Below, one piece after another: positions 32,166 to 42,105 of a stretch of DNA of 64,000 bases. The stretch is from an uncultured Pelagibacteraceae bacterium (GTDB lineage Bacteria; Pseudomonadota; Alphaproteobacteria; Pelagibacterales; Pelagibacteraceae): the NCBI GenBank assembly GCA_902617975.1, contig CACMYV010000004.1:1-64000 (forward strand), read 5' to 3'. Every line of letters begins with the position of its first letter. Positions within the stretch are counted from its first letter, which is position 1. The notes under the pieces are model-generated. The model saw only the letters and a program-made list of their open reading frames with translations. It ran no database searches and was not told the origin of the DNA. A program made the translations under genes and the position numbers.

Positions 32166-33275
32166 CAAAATATTGGAAGCTTCATTGCTTGATGAAGTGT
32201 TCGATCTTAATTCATTAATAGTTTTATTAACTTGTTTTAATTGTTCATTTATAAGTTCAGGTTTTTTTAATAAATAATTAACTGTTTTATATATTTCATC
32301 CGAGTTACATTCCTTTTGTAAAAGTTCAGGGATAATTTCTTTATTATTAATAATATTTATCATGTTTACATAATTTATTTTTAAAAATAACTTAGCAATA
32401 AAGAAGTTAAAAAAATTCATTTTATAAATTATTATTGATGGTACACCGTATTTACAAACTTCAAGTGAAACTGTTCCAGATTTAACAATTGCAAAAATAG
32501 ATTTTTTAATTGCGGCAATTTTTATATTTTCATTTGAAATAAGATCAACATTTCCTAGATTATTTTTTTTAATAATTTGAGATAAATATTCTTTAGAACC
32601 TTCAGTGGCATGAAAAATATAATTATAATTATTTTTTTCTTCATTCATTTTTTTAATAAACTCAATAAGTATAGGCACATGTGATTTCAATTCAGACAAT
32701 CTACTACCAGGAAAAATCGAAATAATTTTTTCCTTTAATAATTCATTAATTTCAATCTTTTCGTGATTTGTGTTATCTAAAATTGGGTGTCCAACAAATG
32801 TATTTTTTAGTTTTTCCTTATCGAAATATTTCTTTTCAAAATCAAATAATAAAAGAATGTGATCTAAGAAACTTTTCATTTTTTTAACCCTACCCTCTCT
32901 CCATGCCCAAACCTTAGGTGCAATAAAATGAATAGTTTTGATATCTGGTTTTTTTAATTTAATTATTTTTGAAACACGAAGAGTAAAATCAGGACTATCA
33001 ACGCTAAATAAAATATCAGGACTGAAATCTATAATTTTTTTTACCGTTTCATTTATTTTACTTTTTATCTTAAAAATATTAAATAATATGTCTGTGAATG
33101 CTATGTAAGTAATATCCTTTTGATCATATATTGACTTAATACCTATAGAATTTAAATGTTGACCTCCAACAGATAAATATTCAATATTTATTTTAGATTT
33201 TTTTAATTCTTTAATAACCTCAGCAGCTAATTTATCACCAGATGGTTCACCTGTTAAAATAAAAATCTTTTTCAT
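32148..33275 (-). CDS. lpxB: lipid-A-disaccharide synthase
   Basis: 375 aa; TGEPSGDKLAAEVIKEL, APKVWAWREGRV, FPGSRLSEL. Confidence 0.96.
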   Translation of the reverse strand: MKKIFILTGEPSGDKLAAEVIKELKKSKINIEYLSVGGQHLNSIGIKSIYDQKDITYIAFTDILFNIFKIKSKINETVKKIIDFSPDILFSVDSPDFTLRVSKIIKLKKPDIKTIHFIAPKVWAWREGRVKKMKSFLDHILLLFDFEKKYFDKEKLKNTFVGHPILDNTNHEKIEINELLKEKIISIFPGSRLSELKSHVPILIEFIKKMNEEKNNYNYIFHATEGSKEYLSQIIKKNNLGNVDLISNENIKIAAIKKSIFAIVKSGTVSLEVCKYGVPSIIIYKMNFFNFFIAKLFLKINYVNMINIINNKEIIPELLQKECNSDEIYKTVNYLLKKPELINEQLKQVNKTINELRSNTSSSNEASNILLSYLR

Positions 33276-34063
33276 TTAGCCATTACAAAAATATTATTTT
33301 TATTAGCAAATTGAAGTCCTTTGCGTTTATCTAAAAATATATTTTGACCTGCTTTAACTACAATTCCTTTAATATGAGCTTTTTTACAATCTTTTAGTGT
33401 ATCTAGACCAAAAGTCGGCAAATCAACACGCAAGTCTTGCTTTGTTTTGGGCATCTTTATTAATATTTTATTCTTTTGATTATTGTTTCTAATCGATTTT
33501 AACATATCCTTTGTGCCTTTTCTTTTTTCAATAGAAATAATCTTGTGATTATTGATTACCAATGCTTGAACATGATTAAATGAATTTGATCTATTTAATA
33601 TTTCAATACCTTTTTTCATTATTAATTTATCAGTCATACTAGGCTTCAATTTAGTATAACATCCTTTACTCAGTGTTAATTCTGGATTAAATGTATTTAG
33701 TTTAATAACTTTTATTTTATTTTCTGATAAAATTTTAATCAATTCTTTTAGTATAGCCGCATCTCCTAATTTAGATGCTTTTATAATTCTAGGGATATAG
33801 TAAAAACCTTTGAGATCTAATTTTAATTTAGAAATTCTGGGTTTAATAATATTACCTGCAAATAAAACTTTGTTACATTTTTTTGATTTAATTAATTCTA
33901 AAATTTTACCAAACTTTCCAATATTAACAAAATAACTATTTCTATCATTTTTGAATTTATTATTTTTTGATAAATCTATAATGAAATATTTAATTTTTTT
34001 TTTTTTTAAACTTTTTAATATTTCTAATGGTAGTTTTTTTTCCCCTAAAAATAATCCAATCAT
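33272..34063 (-). CDS. lpxI: UDP-2,3-diacylglucosamine diphosphatase LpxI
   Basis: 263 aa; DUF1009 family, VLFAGNIIKPRISKL, KMPKTKQDLRVDLPTFGLDT. Confidence 0.93.
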   Translation of the reverse strand: MIGLFLGEKKLPLEILKSLKKKKIKYFIIDLSKNNKFKNDRNSYFVNIGKFGKILELIKSKKCNKVLFAGNIIKPRISKLKLDLKGFYYIPRIIKASKLGDAAILKELIKILSENKIKVIKLNTFNPELTLSKGCYTKLKPSMTDKLIMKKGIEILNRSNSFNHVQALVINNHKIISIEKRKGTKDMLKSIRNNNQKNKILIKMPKTKQDLRVDLPTFGLDTLKDCKKAHIKGIVVKAGQNIFLDKRKGLQFANKNNIFVMAK

Positions 34064-34845
34064 TTAATATTTTCTGGAAGAGATATAGGTCTTTTTTTAT
34101 CTGAATTTATAAAATCAATTATGATTTTGATATATTTATTTTCTTTTATCTCAGCATTTAAATTTTCGATATTAGATCTAAAATTTTGATCATAAAATAC
34201 TTTATCATAAAATTTTTGTAATATTTTAATATCTTCATTTGAAATTTTTGCTCTTCTAAGTCCTATAAGATTTAGACCCACTAAATTATTTCTATTGCCG
34301 AGTGATAGACCAAATGGAATTACATCGCTTAAAACACCGGTCATTCCTCCTACCATTGATAAGTGACCAATTCTTGAAAATTGATGTATAGCGCAACTAC
34401 CACCGACTATTGCATTATTTTCTATTGTTACATGACCGCCAACCTGAACATTATTTGCTAAAACTATATTATCTCCAAGATTGCAATCATGTGCTACATG
34501 ACAGTAAACCATTAGTAAATTATTATTACCTATTTTAGTAATTGTACCTCCTTGGTATGTGCCTGGATTAATATTAACATATTCTCTAAGTTTATTGTTA
34601 TCGCCAATAATTATAGAATTTTTTTCACCTTTATATTTTAAATCTTGTGGAGATGTTCCGATAGACACAAAAGGAAAAATCTCGTTATTTTTACCAATTT
34701 TTGTATTACCTTTAATGCTAACATGTGAGTGCAATTTTGTTTTTGATCCTAGTTCTACATCTGAGCCTATTACACAATATGGACCAATTTCAACATCATT
34801 AAAAATTTTTGCATTTGGATCTATACTAGATGTTGGATGTATCAT
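34060..34845 (-). CDS. lpxA: UDP-N-acetylglucosamine acyltransferase
   Basis: 261 aa; hexapeptide repeats, MIHPTSSIDPNAKI, SIGTSPQDLKYKGE. Confidence 0.97.
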   Translation of the reverse strand: MIHPTSSIDPNAKIFNDVEIGPYCVIGSDVELGSKTKLHSHVSIKGNTKIGKNNEIFPFVSIGTSPQDLKYKGEKNSIIIGDNNKLREYVNINPGTYQGGTITKIGNNNLLMVYCHVAHDCNLGDNIVLANNVQVGGHVTIENNAIVGGSCAIHQFSRIGHLSMVGGMTGVLSDVIPFGLSLGNRNNLVGLNLIGLRRAKISNEDIKILQKFYDKVFYDQNFRSNIENLNAEIKENKYIKIIIDFINSDKKRPISLPENIK

Positions 34846-34897
34846 TAAGAATTGATAACAAATTTTAATCTAAATGCTTATCAAGAATTGCTACTAA

Positions 34898-35350
34898 TTA
34901 TTTCTTTCTATCTACTATTGTTGCTGCCCACTGAGCATCAGCCATTTTTTTCCCATTAACAATAGCTTCACCTTTGTATTTCCATACTCTTCCATGAGAT
35001 CTTACAGCCTCAATATTTAATTCTAATATACAGTCAGGAATTACTGGATTTCTAAATCTTGCTTTATCAACGGTCATTAAAAAAACTAATTTATTTTCGT
35101 AAGTTTTCTTGTCAATTCCTGCTGCAGTAAGAGCTGCAGCAGCTTGTCCAAACGCTTCAACAATTAATACTCCTGGCATAACAGGTTCACCAGGAAAATG
35201 ACCTTGTACAAAAAAACTATCTTTCTTAACATTTACTATTGCAGTAGCTGATTTAAGTTTTTTAATATTGATTAACTCATCTATGAGTAACATAGGTTCT
35301 CTATGCGGAAGTAGATCCTTAATTTGTATTTTATTCAAACGATCTGTCAT
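34898..35350 (-). CDS. fabZ: 3-hydroxyacyl-[ACP] dehydratase
   Basis: 150 aa; LLPHREPMLLIDEL, GHFPGEPVMPGVLIVEAFGQAA. Confidence 0.97.
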   Translation of the reverse strand: MTDRLNKIQIKDLLPHREPMLLIDELINIKKLKSATAIVNVKKDSFFVQGHFPGEPVMPGVLIVEAFGQAAAALTAAGIDKKTYENKLVFLMTVDKARFRNPVIPDCILELNIEAVRSHGRVWKYKGEAIVNGKKMADAQWAATIVDRKK

Positions 35351-36324
35351 TTATTGTCTTTTAAAAATTTTCTTATATCTTTAGCAGGATAACCCATGAC
35401 TTTTGAATTGTCTGGTATATTTTTTATAACTCCACTACCTCCAGCTATTTCTACATTATTTCCTATTCTTAAATGTCCAGAAATTCCCGCTTGACCGCCT
35501 ATTTTAACATTTTCACCAATTTTTGAACTGCCAGCAAATCCAACTTGACCTGTAATTATACAGTTTTTTCCTATTTCAACATTATGAGCAATGTGAACCT
35601 GATTATCAATAAAAGTATTTTTCCCAATGATAGTGTTTGATAAAGATCCTCTATCAATTGTGTTATTGCAACCAATTTCAACATTATCATTAATAATAAC
35701 AATACCTATGTGAGGGTATCTAAAATTTCTATTTTTATCAGGAAAGAAACCAAAACCCTTTTTTCCAATTACGGAGGCGTCCAAAATTCTTACATTATTT
35801 CCAATTATAGTATTTTTAATAAGAACATTATTACCAATCACACAATTGTCTCCAATTATTACATTTGATTCAATTATAGTATTATGCCCAATAATTGTAT
35901 TTTTTCCAATTTTTACATTTATTCCAATTAATACATTGTGGCCAAATTTAACTTTTTTAAATTTATTACGTTCACTAATTTTAACTGATAAATCAACAGC
36001 ATCTTCAATAGAATCTGGGTAAAATAATTTTGTAACAATGGCTACCGATTTTAAAATATTTCTAACAATTACAGGGTTTGAATATTTTTTTACTATTTTT
36101 TCATACTTTTGGTCGGTTATTATAAATGATGATTTAGAATGCTTTAATACATCTATGTATTTTAAAGAATTAAAAAAAGAAATATCATTGTTTTTAGCGC
36201 TTTTAAGATCTTTTATGTTATTTATTTTAATATTCTTATAAATAAAATTTAATTTTAGAACTTTAAATATATTTGATAGATAAACATTATTTTTTTTTTT
36301 AAAAAAATTATTATTAATTTTCAT
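35347..36324 (-). CDS. lpxD: UDP-3-O-acylglucosamine N-acyltransferase
   Basis: 325 aa; extensive hexapeptide repeats, IDRGSLSNTIIGKNTFIDNQVHIAHNVEIG. Confidence 0.95.
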   Translation of the reverse strand: MKINNNFFKKKNNVYLSNIFKVLKLNFIYKNIKINNIKDLKSAKNNDISFFNSLKYIDVLKHSKSSFIITDQKYEKIVKKYSNPVIVRNILKSVAIVTKLFYPDSIEDAVDLSVKISERNKFKKVKFGHNVLIGINVKIGKNTIIGHNTIIESNVIIGDNCVIGNNVLIKNTIIGNNVRILDASVIGKKGFGFFPDKNRNFRYPHIGIVIINDNVEIGCNNTIDRGSLSNTIIGKNTFIDNQVHIAHNVEIGKNCIITGQVGFAGSSKIGENVKIGGQAGISGHLRIGNNVEIAGGSGVIKNIPDNSKVMGYPAKDIRKFLKDNK

Positions 36325-36835
36325 TTATTAAATTAGCATCTTTAGTTTTCTGATCAAAAATTTGTAATATTTCTTCAGTAATATCTAATGTTTTAATACC
36401 TACTAAAATATTTTTTTTATCTATAACTAATTTTATTTTATTTTTTTCAACATAATCTGTGAGTAATGGATTTAATAATTTCAAAATTTCAGTGCTATAT
36501 TTTTTTTTATTTTCAAGAATTTCATTATTTGCATTATTTCTCTCAATGTTATAATTTTTAACTAATTCGTTTAATTGCTTTATTTTTTTCTTTATTTCTT
36601 CCTCTTTAAGTATATTTTTTTGATTATTTATCTCAATTTGATTTTTTTTTATAACTTCCTCTTTTTTTAACATGCTTTCTTTTAAATTTGACTCAATTTT
36701 TTTTAATTTATTTTTATAAAATTTACCAAGATTAGAATTGTCGATAATATATTGTATATCTATATAAACAATATTTGTTTTAGCATATACTTCGAAATTA
36801 ATTAGAAGAAAAAAAATAATAAAAAAAACTTTCAT
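36314..36835 (-). CDS. skp: OmpH/Skp family periplasmic chaperone
   Basis: 173 aa; signal peptide, coiled-coil, located between bamA and lpxD. Confidence 0.8.
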   Translation of the reverse strand: MKVFFIIFFLLINFEVYAKTNIVYIDIQYIIDNSNLGKFYKNKLKKIESNLKESMLKKEEVIKKNQIEINNQKNILKEEEIKKKIKQLNELVKNYNIERNNANNEILENKKKYSTEILKLLNPLLTDYVEKNKIKLVIDKKNILVGIKTLDITEEILQIFDQKTKDANLINEN

Positions 36836-39084
36836 TAAAAAGATGTACCAATCTGAAACCTAAATTTTTCAGTAATATCTGTATCGGCTTCACTTAGTGG
36901 TATTGCATAAGAAAATGTTAAAGGGCCGATAGTGCTAAACCAATTAACTGCAAAACCCGTGGATGATCTTATATGATTGGAGTCTAATGAGCTCTTATAA
37001 TCTACCTCCCAAACATTTGCAAAATCAAGAAATAAATTAAAATCAATATTTTCATTTTCAAATAATACATTTGGAAGTGTTGTATTCAAATTTAGTGCAC
37101 TTGCATAATTGCCACCTATATATTGAGTGCCATCCTTAGGTCCAATTTTACCACTTTCAAAACCTCTCAAACGTCTACCAGGCACATAAACTCTTTTTGA
37201 AACTCTTACATTATCATCTAAAGAATTTACAGCTTTAAGATATAATTTTGCCGATAATATTAGGTTATCGTTTACTGAATGATAGTTTGAACTTGTAAAT
37301 GTATTTTCTATAGAAACATCATCACTATAAATAGGCAAAGTTTGAGAAAAATTTGTTACAAATCCGTCTGTTGGTTGAAAATTTTGATTAAGTTTATTAT
37401 ATGAAATTCTATAACTAATTAAATTTTCAAAGTAATTACCTTCTTGTTTTTTTATAATACTAGTTGCAGTAGACGATGTTTCTAAATCTTCATAATAATT
37501 TGATAGTTCTAAATTTACAAATAAGTCACTCAACTGCTCAAATTCTGTTCCAATAGTAACACCGGTTCTACTTGTTTTATAACCACCAGTTGACATATAA
37601 TCATTTGTTAAACTTTCAATTTCAGTTTTTATTGATTTATCTGTATTGTTAAAATTTGGGTTAATTGCAGAAAATTTACCTTTAATTGTATCATCTGTAA
37701 TTGTGAGATTGGTATCTAATTTAATTCCAATACCTAAATAATTATTTTCCTTAATACCAGCAGTAATTGAGGAGCCAGTTGTTCCGGTTCCTGCACCAGC
37801 AAATATTTCTCCAGTTGGTTTTTCTTCAACTGTTATGTCTATAACTTTGTTTAAATTTTCGGTGTTATAACTTTCGTATTCAACTTTTTTGAAAATATTT
37901 TTTGCCTGTAAATTCTTTATTGATTTTTCAAATAAAATTTCATTAAATGCATCCCCTTCATCAACAATTAAAGTGTTTCTTATAACTTTCTCATCAGTTA
38001 TAAAATTTCCAAATATATTAATTCTTTCAACATAAAATTTATCAAGATCATCGAAATCTATTTTTATATCGACGTGATTATCGTTTTGAACTATTTCAGA
38101 ATAATTTGCATTAATAAATGTAAATTCATTTTGTAAGGTATATTCGTTAATTGAATCTATGAGATTATTTATGATTTTTTTTGAATACTTTTTGCCTTTT
38201 AATTTTACAAATTCCTTATTAAATCTATTAAATGTATCATCGGGTATATTAATTTTATCTGACAAACTTATCTCTCCAAAATAATATTTATCTCCAGCAT
38301 TGATATTAAATATTAGTTCAAAATCTTGCGCATCAGTTATTAAAGCAGTGGTTGACTTAATTTCAATTTCATAGAAACCTCTATTTTTATAAAAGTTTTC
38401 TAGTCTCGCTACATCAACATTTATTCTACTTGGATCTAAAAATTTATTTCTTGTTATAAATTTCCAAAATTTATCTTCCTCTGATAATATAATATTTCTT
38501 AAAATTCTTTCTTTATAAATCTTATTACCAATAAACTTAATTTTTTTTATTTTGGCTATTTGACCCAATTCAAAATTGTAAATAAGATCAACAGAATTAT
38601 TTGGGTTTGAATTGATCAATGTTTCCAATTTTACAAAATAATATCCATATGATTTTAAAATATTCTTTAATAAAGTGAGTTGATTGTTAATTTCACTTTC
38701 TACAAAAGGGTATTTTTCAGTTTTAGAAGTTATTTCTCTAATATTTTCATATATATTATTATTATCAATACCTGTGATTTTAATACTTTGAATAATTGGA
38801 TTTTCTTTTACTATAATTTTTACTATACCATTACTGCTTGAAATAGAAACATCCTTAAAATAATTAGTCGAGTATAATTCTTTTAAAGAATTATTTAATT
38901 TATTTTTATTTATTGTTTCACCAAAATTTAAATTTGAAAACATTATAATTGTTTCTTTTGACAATCTTTCATTGCCAATAATATCAAATTTTTTTAATAT
39001 CTCAGAAAGTGAGTTGTTTATTAATAATAGATATATGCCAATAATGATAAGAAAATGTTTTATGATATAAAGTTTATTTTTCAT
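36835..39084 (-). CDS. bamA: outer membrane protein assembly factor BamA
   Basis: 749 aa; POTRA repeats, C-terminal barrel with VPGRRLRGFESGKIGP, terminal FRFQIGTSF. Confidence 0.96.
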   Translation of the reverse strand: MKNKLYIIKHFLIIIGIYLLLINNSLSEILKKFDIIGNERLSKETIIMFSNLNFGETINKNKLNNSLKELYSTNYFKDVSISSSNGIVKIIVKENPIIQSIKITGIDNNNIYENIREITSKTEKYPFVESEINNQLTLLKNILKSYGYYFVKLETLINSNPNNSVDLIYNFELGQIAKIKKIKFIGNKIYKERILRNIILSEEDKFWKFITRNKFLDPSRINVDVARLENFYKNRGFYEIEIKSTTALITDAQDFELIFNINAGDKYYFGEISLSDKINIPDDTFNRFNKEFVKLKGKKYSKKIINNLIDSINEYTLQNEFTFINANYSEIVQNDNHVDIKIDFDDLDKFYVERINIFGNFITDEKVIRNTLIVDEGDAFNEILFEKSIKNLQAKNIFKKVEYESYNTENLNKVIDITVEEKPTGEIFAGAGTGTTGSSITAGIKENNYLGIGIKLDTNLTITDDTIKGKFSAINPNFNNTDKSIKTEIESLTNDYMSTGGYKTSRTGVTIGTEFEQLSDLFVNLELSNYYEDLETSSTATSIIKKQEGNYFENLISYRISYNKLNQNFQPTDGFVTNFSQTLPIYSDDVSIENTFTSSNYHSVNDNLILSAKLYLKAVNSLDDNVRVSKRVYVPGRRLRGFESGKIGPKDGTQYIGGNYASALNLNTTLPNVLFENENIDFNLFLDFANVWEVDYKSSLDSNHIRSSTGFAVNWFSTIGPLTFSYAIPLSEADTDITEKFRFQIGTSF

Positions 39085-40243
39085 AATGTTTAAAATTTAA
39101 TTCAAGATACATTTTTGTTTTATCAATCATTTTCTTTATATCATAAATATTTTTTGGTTTTAATTTATAATATTTCTTAAAGTACGGTTTTTTTATTAAA
39201 TTTAACAAATTTAGATGAATAGAAATAAAATTAATTTTTTTAGCCAGATATTTTTTTACTAGCTCATCATTAATAGTTATTAATATTGTTTCAAAATATG
39301 ATTGCTTTTCTGGTATTAGATCAACTAATTTTAATAAAGGAAATATTTTATTACTAGCTTTTTGAAAATTTAAATTATTCAAATTCTTTAATTGATTTGA
39401 TGTAAAGTTATTCTTATTTTTCTTAATAATATTTAATGCATTAGATATTGGTATTATCATATCAGTATCATGTGCTAACATTTTAATTAGACCACCATTA
39501 AAAAAAATAATTGCATGAACAAATGATAATGGATGAATAAGAATCGATAGTTTTTTTTTTTCTAGATTAAAGATTTTTTTCGCTTCAATATACTCAAAAA
39601 TTTTATTCATCATTGTGGATGAATCTATTGAAATCTTTTTTCCCATTTTCCAATTAGGATGATTTAAGGCCTTTCGAGGATTAATATTTGATATTTTGTT
39701 AAGAGATTTATTTAAAAATGGACCGCCAGAGGCTGTAAGGATAACCTTATTAATATTATTTTTTTTTTCATTTTTTATTAATTTCCATATTGAAAAATGT
39801 TCCGAGTCTAGCGGTATAAAATTAGTTTTATTTATCGTTATATTCTTTAAAATCAATTCCCATCCACAAATTATTGTTTCCTTGTTTGCAATCAAAAGAT
39901 TTTTAGTTAATGGTATTATGTCTAGAGTTGGTTCTAAACCGTCAATTCCACTAATAGCATTTACACAATAATCTAATTTTTTACGAATGATCTTTGTTAA
40001 ATTAGATAGACCTAAATACAGATTAATTTTTTTTTTTTTAAAAAGCTTTTTATATTTTAAATATTCATTCTTATTTTCAATAATAATATTTTTAACTTTA
40101 TACTTAATTGCCTGTTTTAATATTTTTTTTGAATTTTTATTTGTTGATAATAATCTTATATTAAAATTATTACTTTTATTGATAGCTGCCAGTGTGGAGG
40201 CGCCTATCGAGCCTGTGGAGCCAAGAATTATTACACTTTTCAT
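39074..40243 (-). CDS. dxr: 1-deoxy-D-xylulose 5-phosphate reductoisomerase
   Basis: 389 aa; ILGSTGSIGASTL, NKETIICGW, LTASGGPF, HPNWKMGKKISIDSSTMMNK. Confidence 0.97.
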   Translation of the reverse strand: MKSVIILGSTGSIGASTLAAINKSNNFNIRLLSTNKNSKKILKQAIKYKVKNIIIENKNEYLKYKKLFKKKKINLYLGLSNLTKIIRKKLDYCVNAISGIDGLEPTLDIIPLTKNLLIANKETIICGWELILKNITINKTNFIPLDSEHFSIWKLIKNEKKNNINKVILTASGGPFLNKSLNKISNINPRKALNHPNWKMGKKISIDSSTMMNKIFEYIEAKKIFNLEKKKLSILIHPLSFVHAIIFFNGGLIKMLAHDTDMIIPISNALNIIKKNKNNFTSNQLKNLNNLNFQKASNKIFPLLKLVDLIPEKQSYFETILITINDELVKKYLAKKINFISIHLNLLNLIKKPYFKKYYKLKPKNIYDIKKMIDKTKMYLELNFKHYEK

Positions 40244-40881
40244 ATATATTTCATAAATAATAAGCTTAAAGGTATAGCAAAAATTAATCCATCAAATCTA
40301 TCTAATAATCCACCATGTCCAGGCAAAATATTTCCAGTATCTTTAATTTTAGCTTTTCTTTTTAAATATGAAATTATTAAGTCACCAATTTGTGATAAAG
40401 TTGAAATCATAATAGACATAAAGATTATTTTATCAAATAAGATGAAATTTCTGAATATTATTAATGAAAAGACAATAGATAAAATATATGCACCTATCAT
40501 TCCAGAGTAAGTTTTATTTGGACTAATTTTAGTAATTTTTTTTCCTTTAAATAATTTGCCAAATATATATCCACCAATATCTGATAGTACACAAACAGTA
40601 ATGATAAATGATAATAAAATTTTTGAATCAATATCATTTGATAAAGTAATATAACCAATATTGATTATTAATTGTGAAAAATAAATTATTCCAATAAATG
40701 TAAAAAAAAATAAAATTTTTTTACTTTTAATTAATTTTTTTAATATGTTGTATGCTTCGCAGACTATTAAATAATGAGCAATTATTAATGAAAATATTAA
40801 TACAAAGCTAATATTTATAGATATAAAAAATATGATTAGCAACAGAATAGAAGTCAATAACCTTTTATTAATTTCTCTCAT
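40240..40881 (-). CDS. cdsA: phosphatidate cytidylyltransferase
   Basis: 213 aa; SPNKTYSGMIGAY, SQIGDLIISYLKRKAKIKDTGNILPGHGGLLDRFDG. Confidence 0.96.
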   Translation of the reverse strand: MREINKRLLTSILLLIIFFISINISFVLIFSLIIAHYLIVCEAYNILKKLIKSKKILFFFTFIGIIYFSQLIINIGYITLSNDIDSKILLSFIITVCVLSDIGGYIFGKLFKGKKITKISPNKTYSGMIGAYILSIVFSLIIFRNFILFDKIIFMSIMISTLSQIGDLIISYLKRKAKIKDTGNILPGHGGLLDRFDGLIFAIPLSLLFMKYI

Positions 40882-41557
40882 TTAAGCCGCCAAAATTCCT
40901 ATCAATTCTTTTATATTTCTTTAAAATTCTGTAAAAATCTTTTTCATTAAAGTCAGGCCACATTTTTTTTTCAAAAAATATTTCGCTATAAATGCACTGC
41001 CACAAAAGAAAATTACTTATTCTATTTGTATCTCCAGTTCTAATTAATATTTCTGGATCTGGTATGTTACTAGTATATAGATTTTTTTCTAAATTTGTTT
41101 TATTAATTTTTAAATGTTTCTTAAAAATTTTTTTTATTGCCATCAGTATTTCTTGTCTCGATCCATAATTTAAAGCAATATTAACTTGGATATTATTATT
41201 ATTTTTTGTTAGTCTTTCAATTTTTCTAATATTTGATTTTAATTTAAACGGAAACTGATTTATATTACCTAAAATTTTTATTTTAATTTGTTTTTTTAAT
41301 AAATTTTTTATTTCGTGATTTATATAGTAATTTAATAATTTAAATAGATATTCAACTTCATTTTTTGGTCTTTTCCAATTCTCTGTTGAAAAAGCAAAAA
41401 GTGTTAGGTAATTAATTTTTTTGTATATTGCTGCAGAAATTATTTTATCTACCGTTTCAATACCCTTTTTGTGACCATAATTTCTTGATTTTTTTTTTCT
41501 TATACCCCATCTTCCGTTACCATCCATGATTATGGCTACATGTTTTGGTGGGGTCAT
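40868..41557 (-). CDS. uppS: undecaprenyl diphosphate synthase
   Basis: 229 aa; HVAIIMDGNGRW, TLFAFSTENWKRP, RTGDTNRISNFLLWQ. Confidence 0.97.
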   Translation of the reverse strand: MTPPKHVAIIMDGNGRWGIRKKKSRNYGHKKGIETVDKIISAAIYKKINYLTLFAFSTENWKRPKNEVEYLFKLLNYYINHEIKNLLKKQIKIKILGNINQFPFKLKSNIRKIERLTKNNNNIQVNIALNYGSRQEILMAIKKIFKKHLKINKTNLEKNLYTSNIPDPEILIRTGDTNRISNFLLWQCIYSEIFFEKKMWPDFNEKDFYRILKKYKRIDRNFGGLNERN

Positions 41558-42105
41558 ATCGTCATTATTTCTTTTTCTTTAGATAAAACTTTTTCATCAA
41601 TTATTTTTATATTAACATCTGTCAAATTTTGTATTATTTTTTCAAATTTTTTTTCATCGTCCTCAGATATTTCTTTTAATTTTAATAGTTTTTTAAGATC
41701 ATCATTGGCTTCTCTTCTTATATTCCTTATTGACACTTTACATTTTTCGCCCATAGATTTTACAATTTTTTTTATTTCAAGCCTTCTTTCCTCACTTAGA
41801 TCTGGTATCGGTAATCTTATTAATTGTCCGTCAATTTGTGGATTTAAACCTAATTCTGACTTTTTTATTGCCGAATCAACAATTCCAACATTGTTTATAT
41901 CCCATATCTGGATATTTATTGTTCTGGGCTCGGGTGTAGAAATCGTTCCTAATTGATTAATAGGCATACTTTGTCCATAAACATCTACCTTGATAAGATC
42001 GAGCATATTTGAATTAGCTCTTCCAGTTCTTAAAGAACCTAACTCTTTATTAAAAACATCAATTGTTTTAGCCATTTTTATTTTGTAAGAATTTTCAGCA
42101 AACAT
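41554..42105 (-). CDS. frr: ribosome recycling factor
   Basis: 183 aa; LGSLRTGRANSNMLD, IPDLSEERRLEIKKIVKSMGEKCKVSIRNIRREAND. Confidence 0.97.
   Translation of the reverse strand: MFAENSYKIKMAKTIDVFNKELGSLRTGRANSNMLDLIKVDVYGQSMPINQLGTISTPEPRTINIQIWDINNVGIVDSAIKKSELGLNPQIDGQLIRLPIPDLSEERRLEIKKIVKSMGEKCKVSIRNIRREANDDLKKLLKLKEISEDDEKKFEKIIQNLTDVNIKIIDEKVLSKEKEIMTI

Noticed and set aside
35347-36324. Degenerate tandem ~18-bp repeats (CCAATTAT..., ACATTATT...) in lpxD, also in lpxA
   Set aside because: Explained by the hexapeptide repeats of the left-handed beta-helix fold; not a DNA repeat element.
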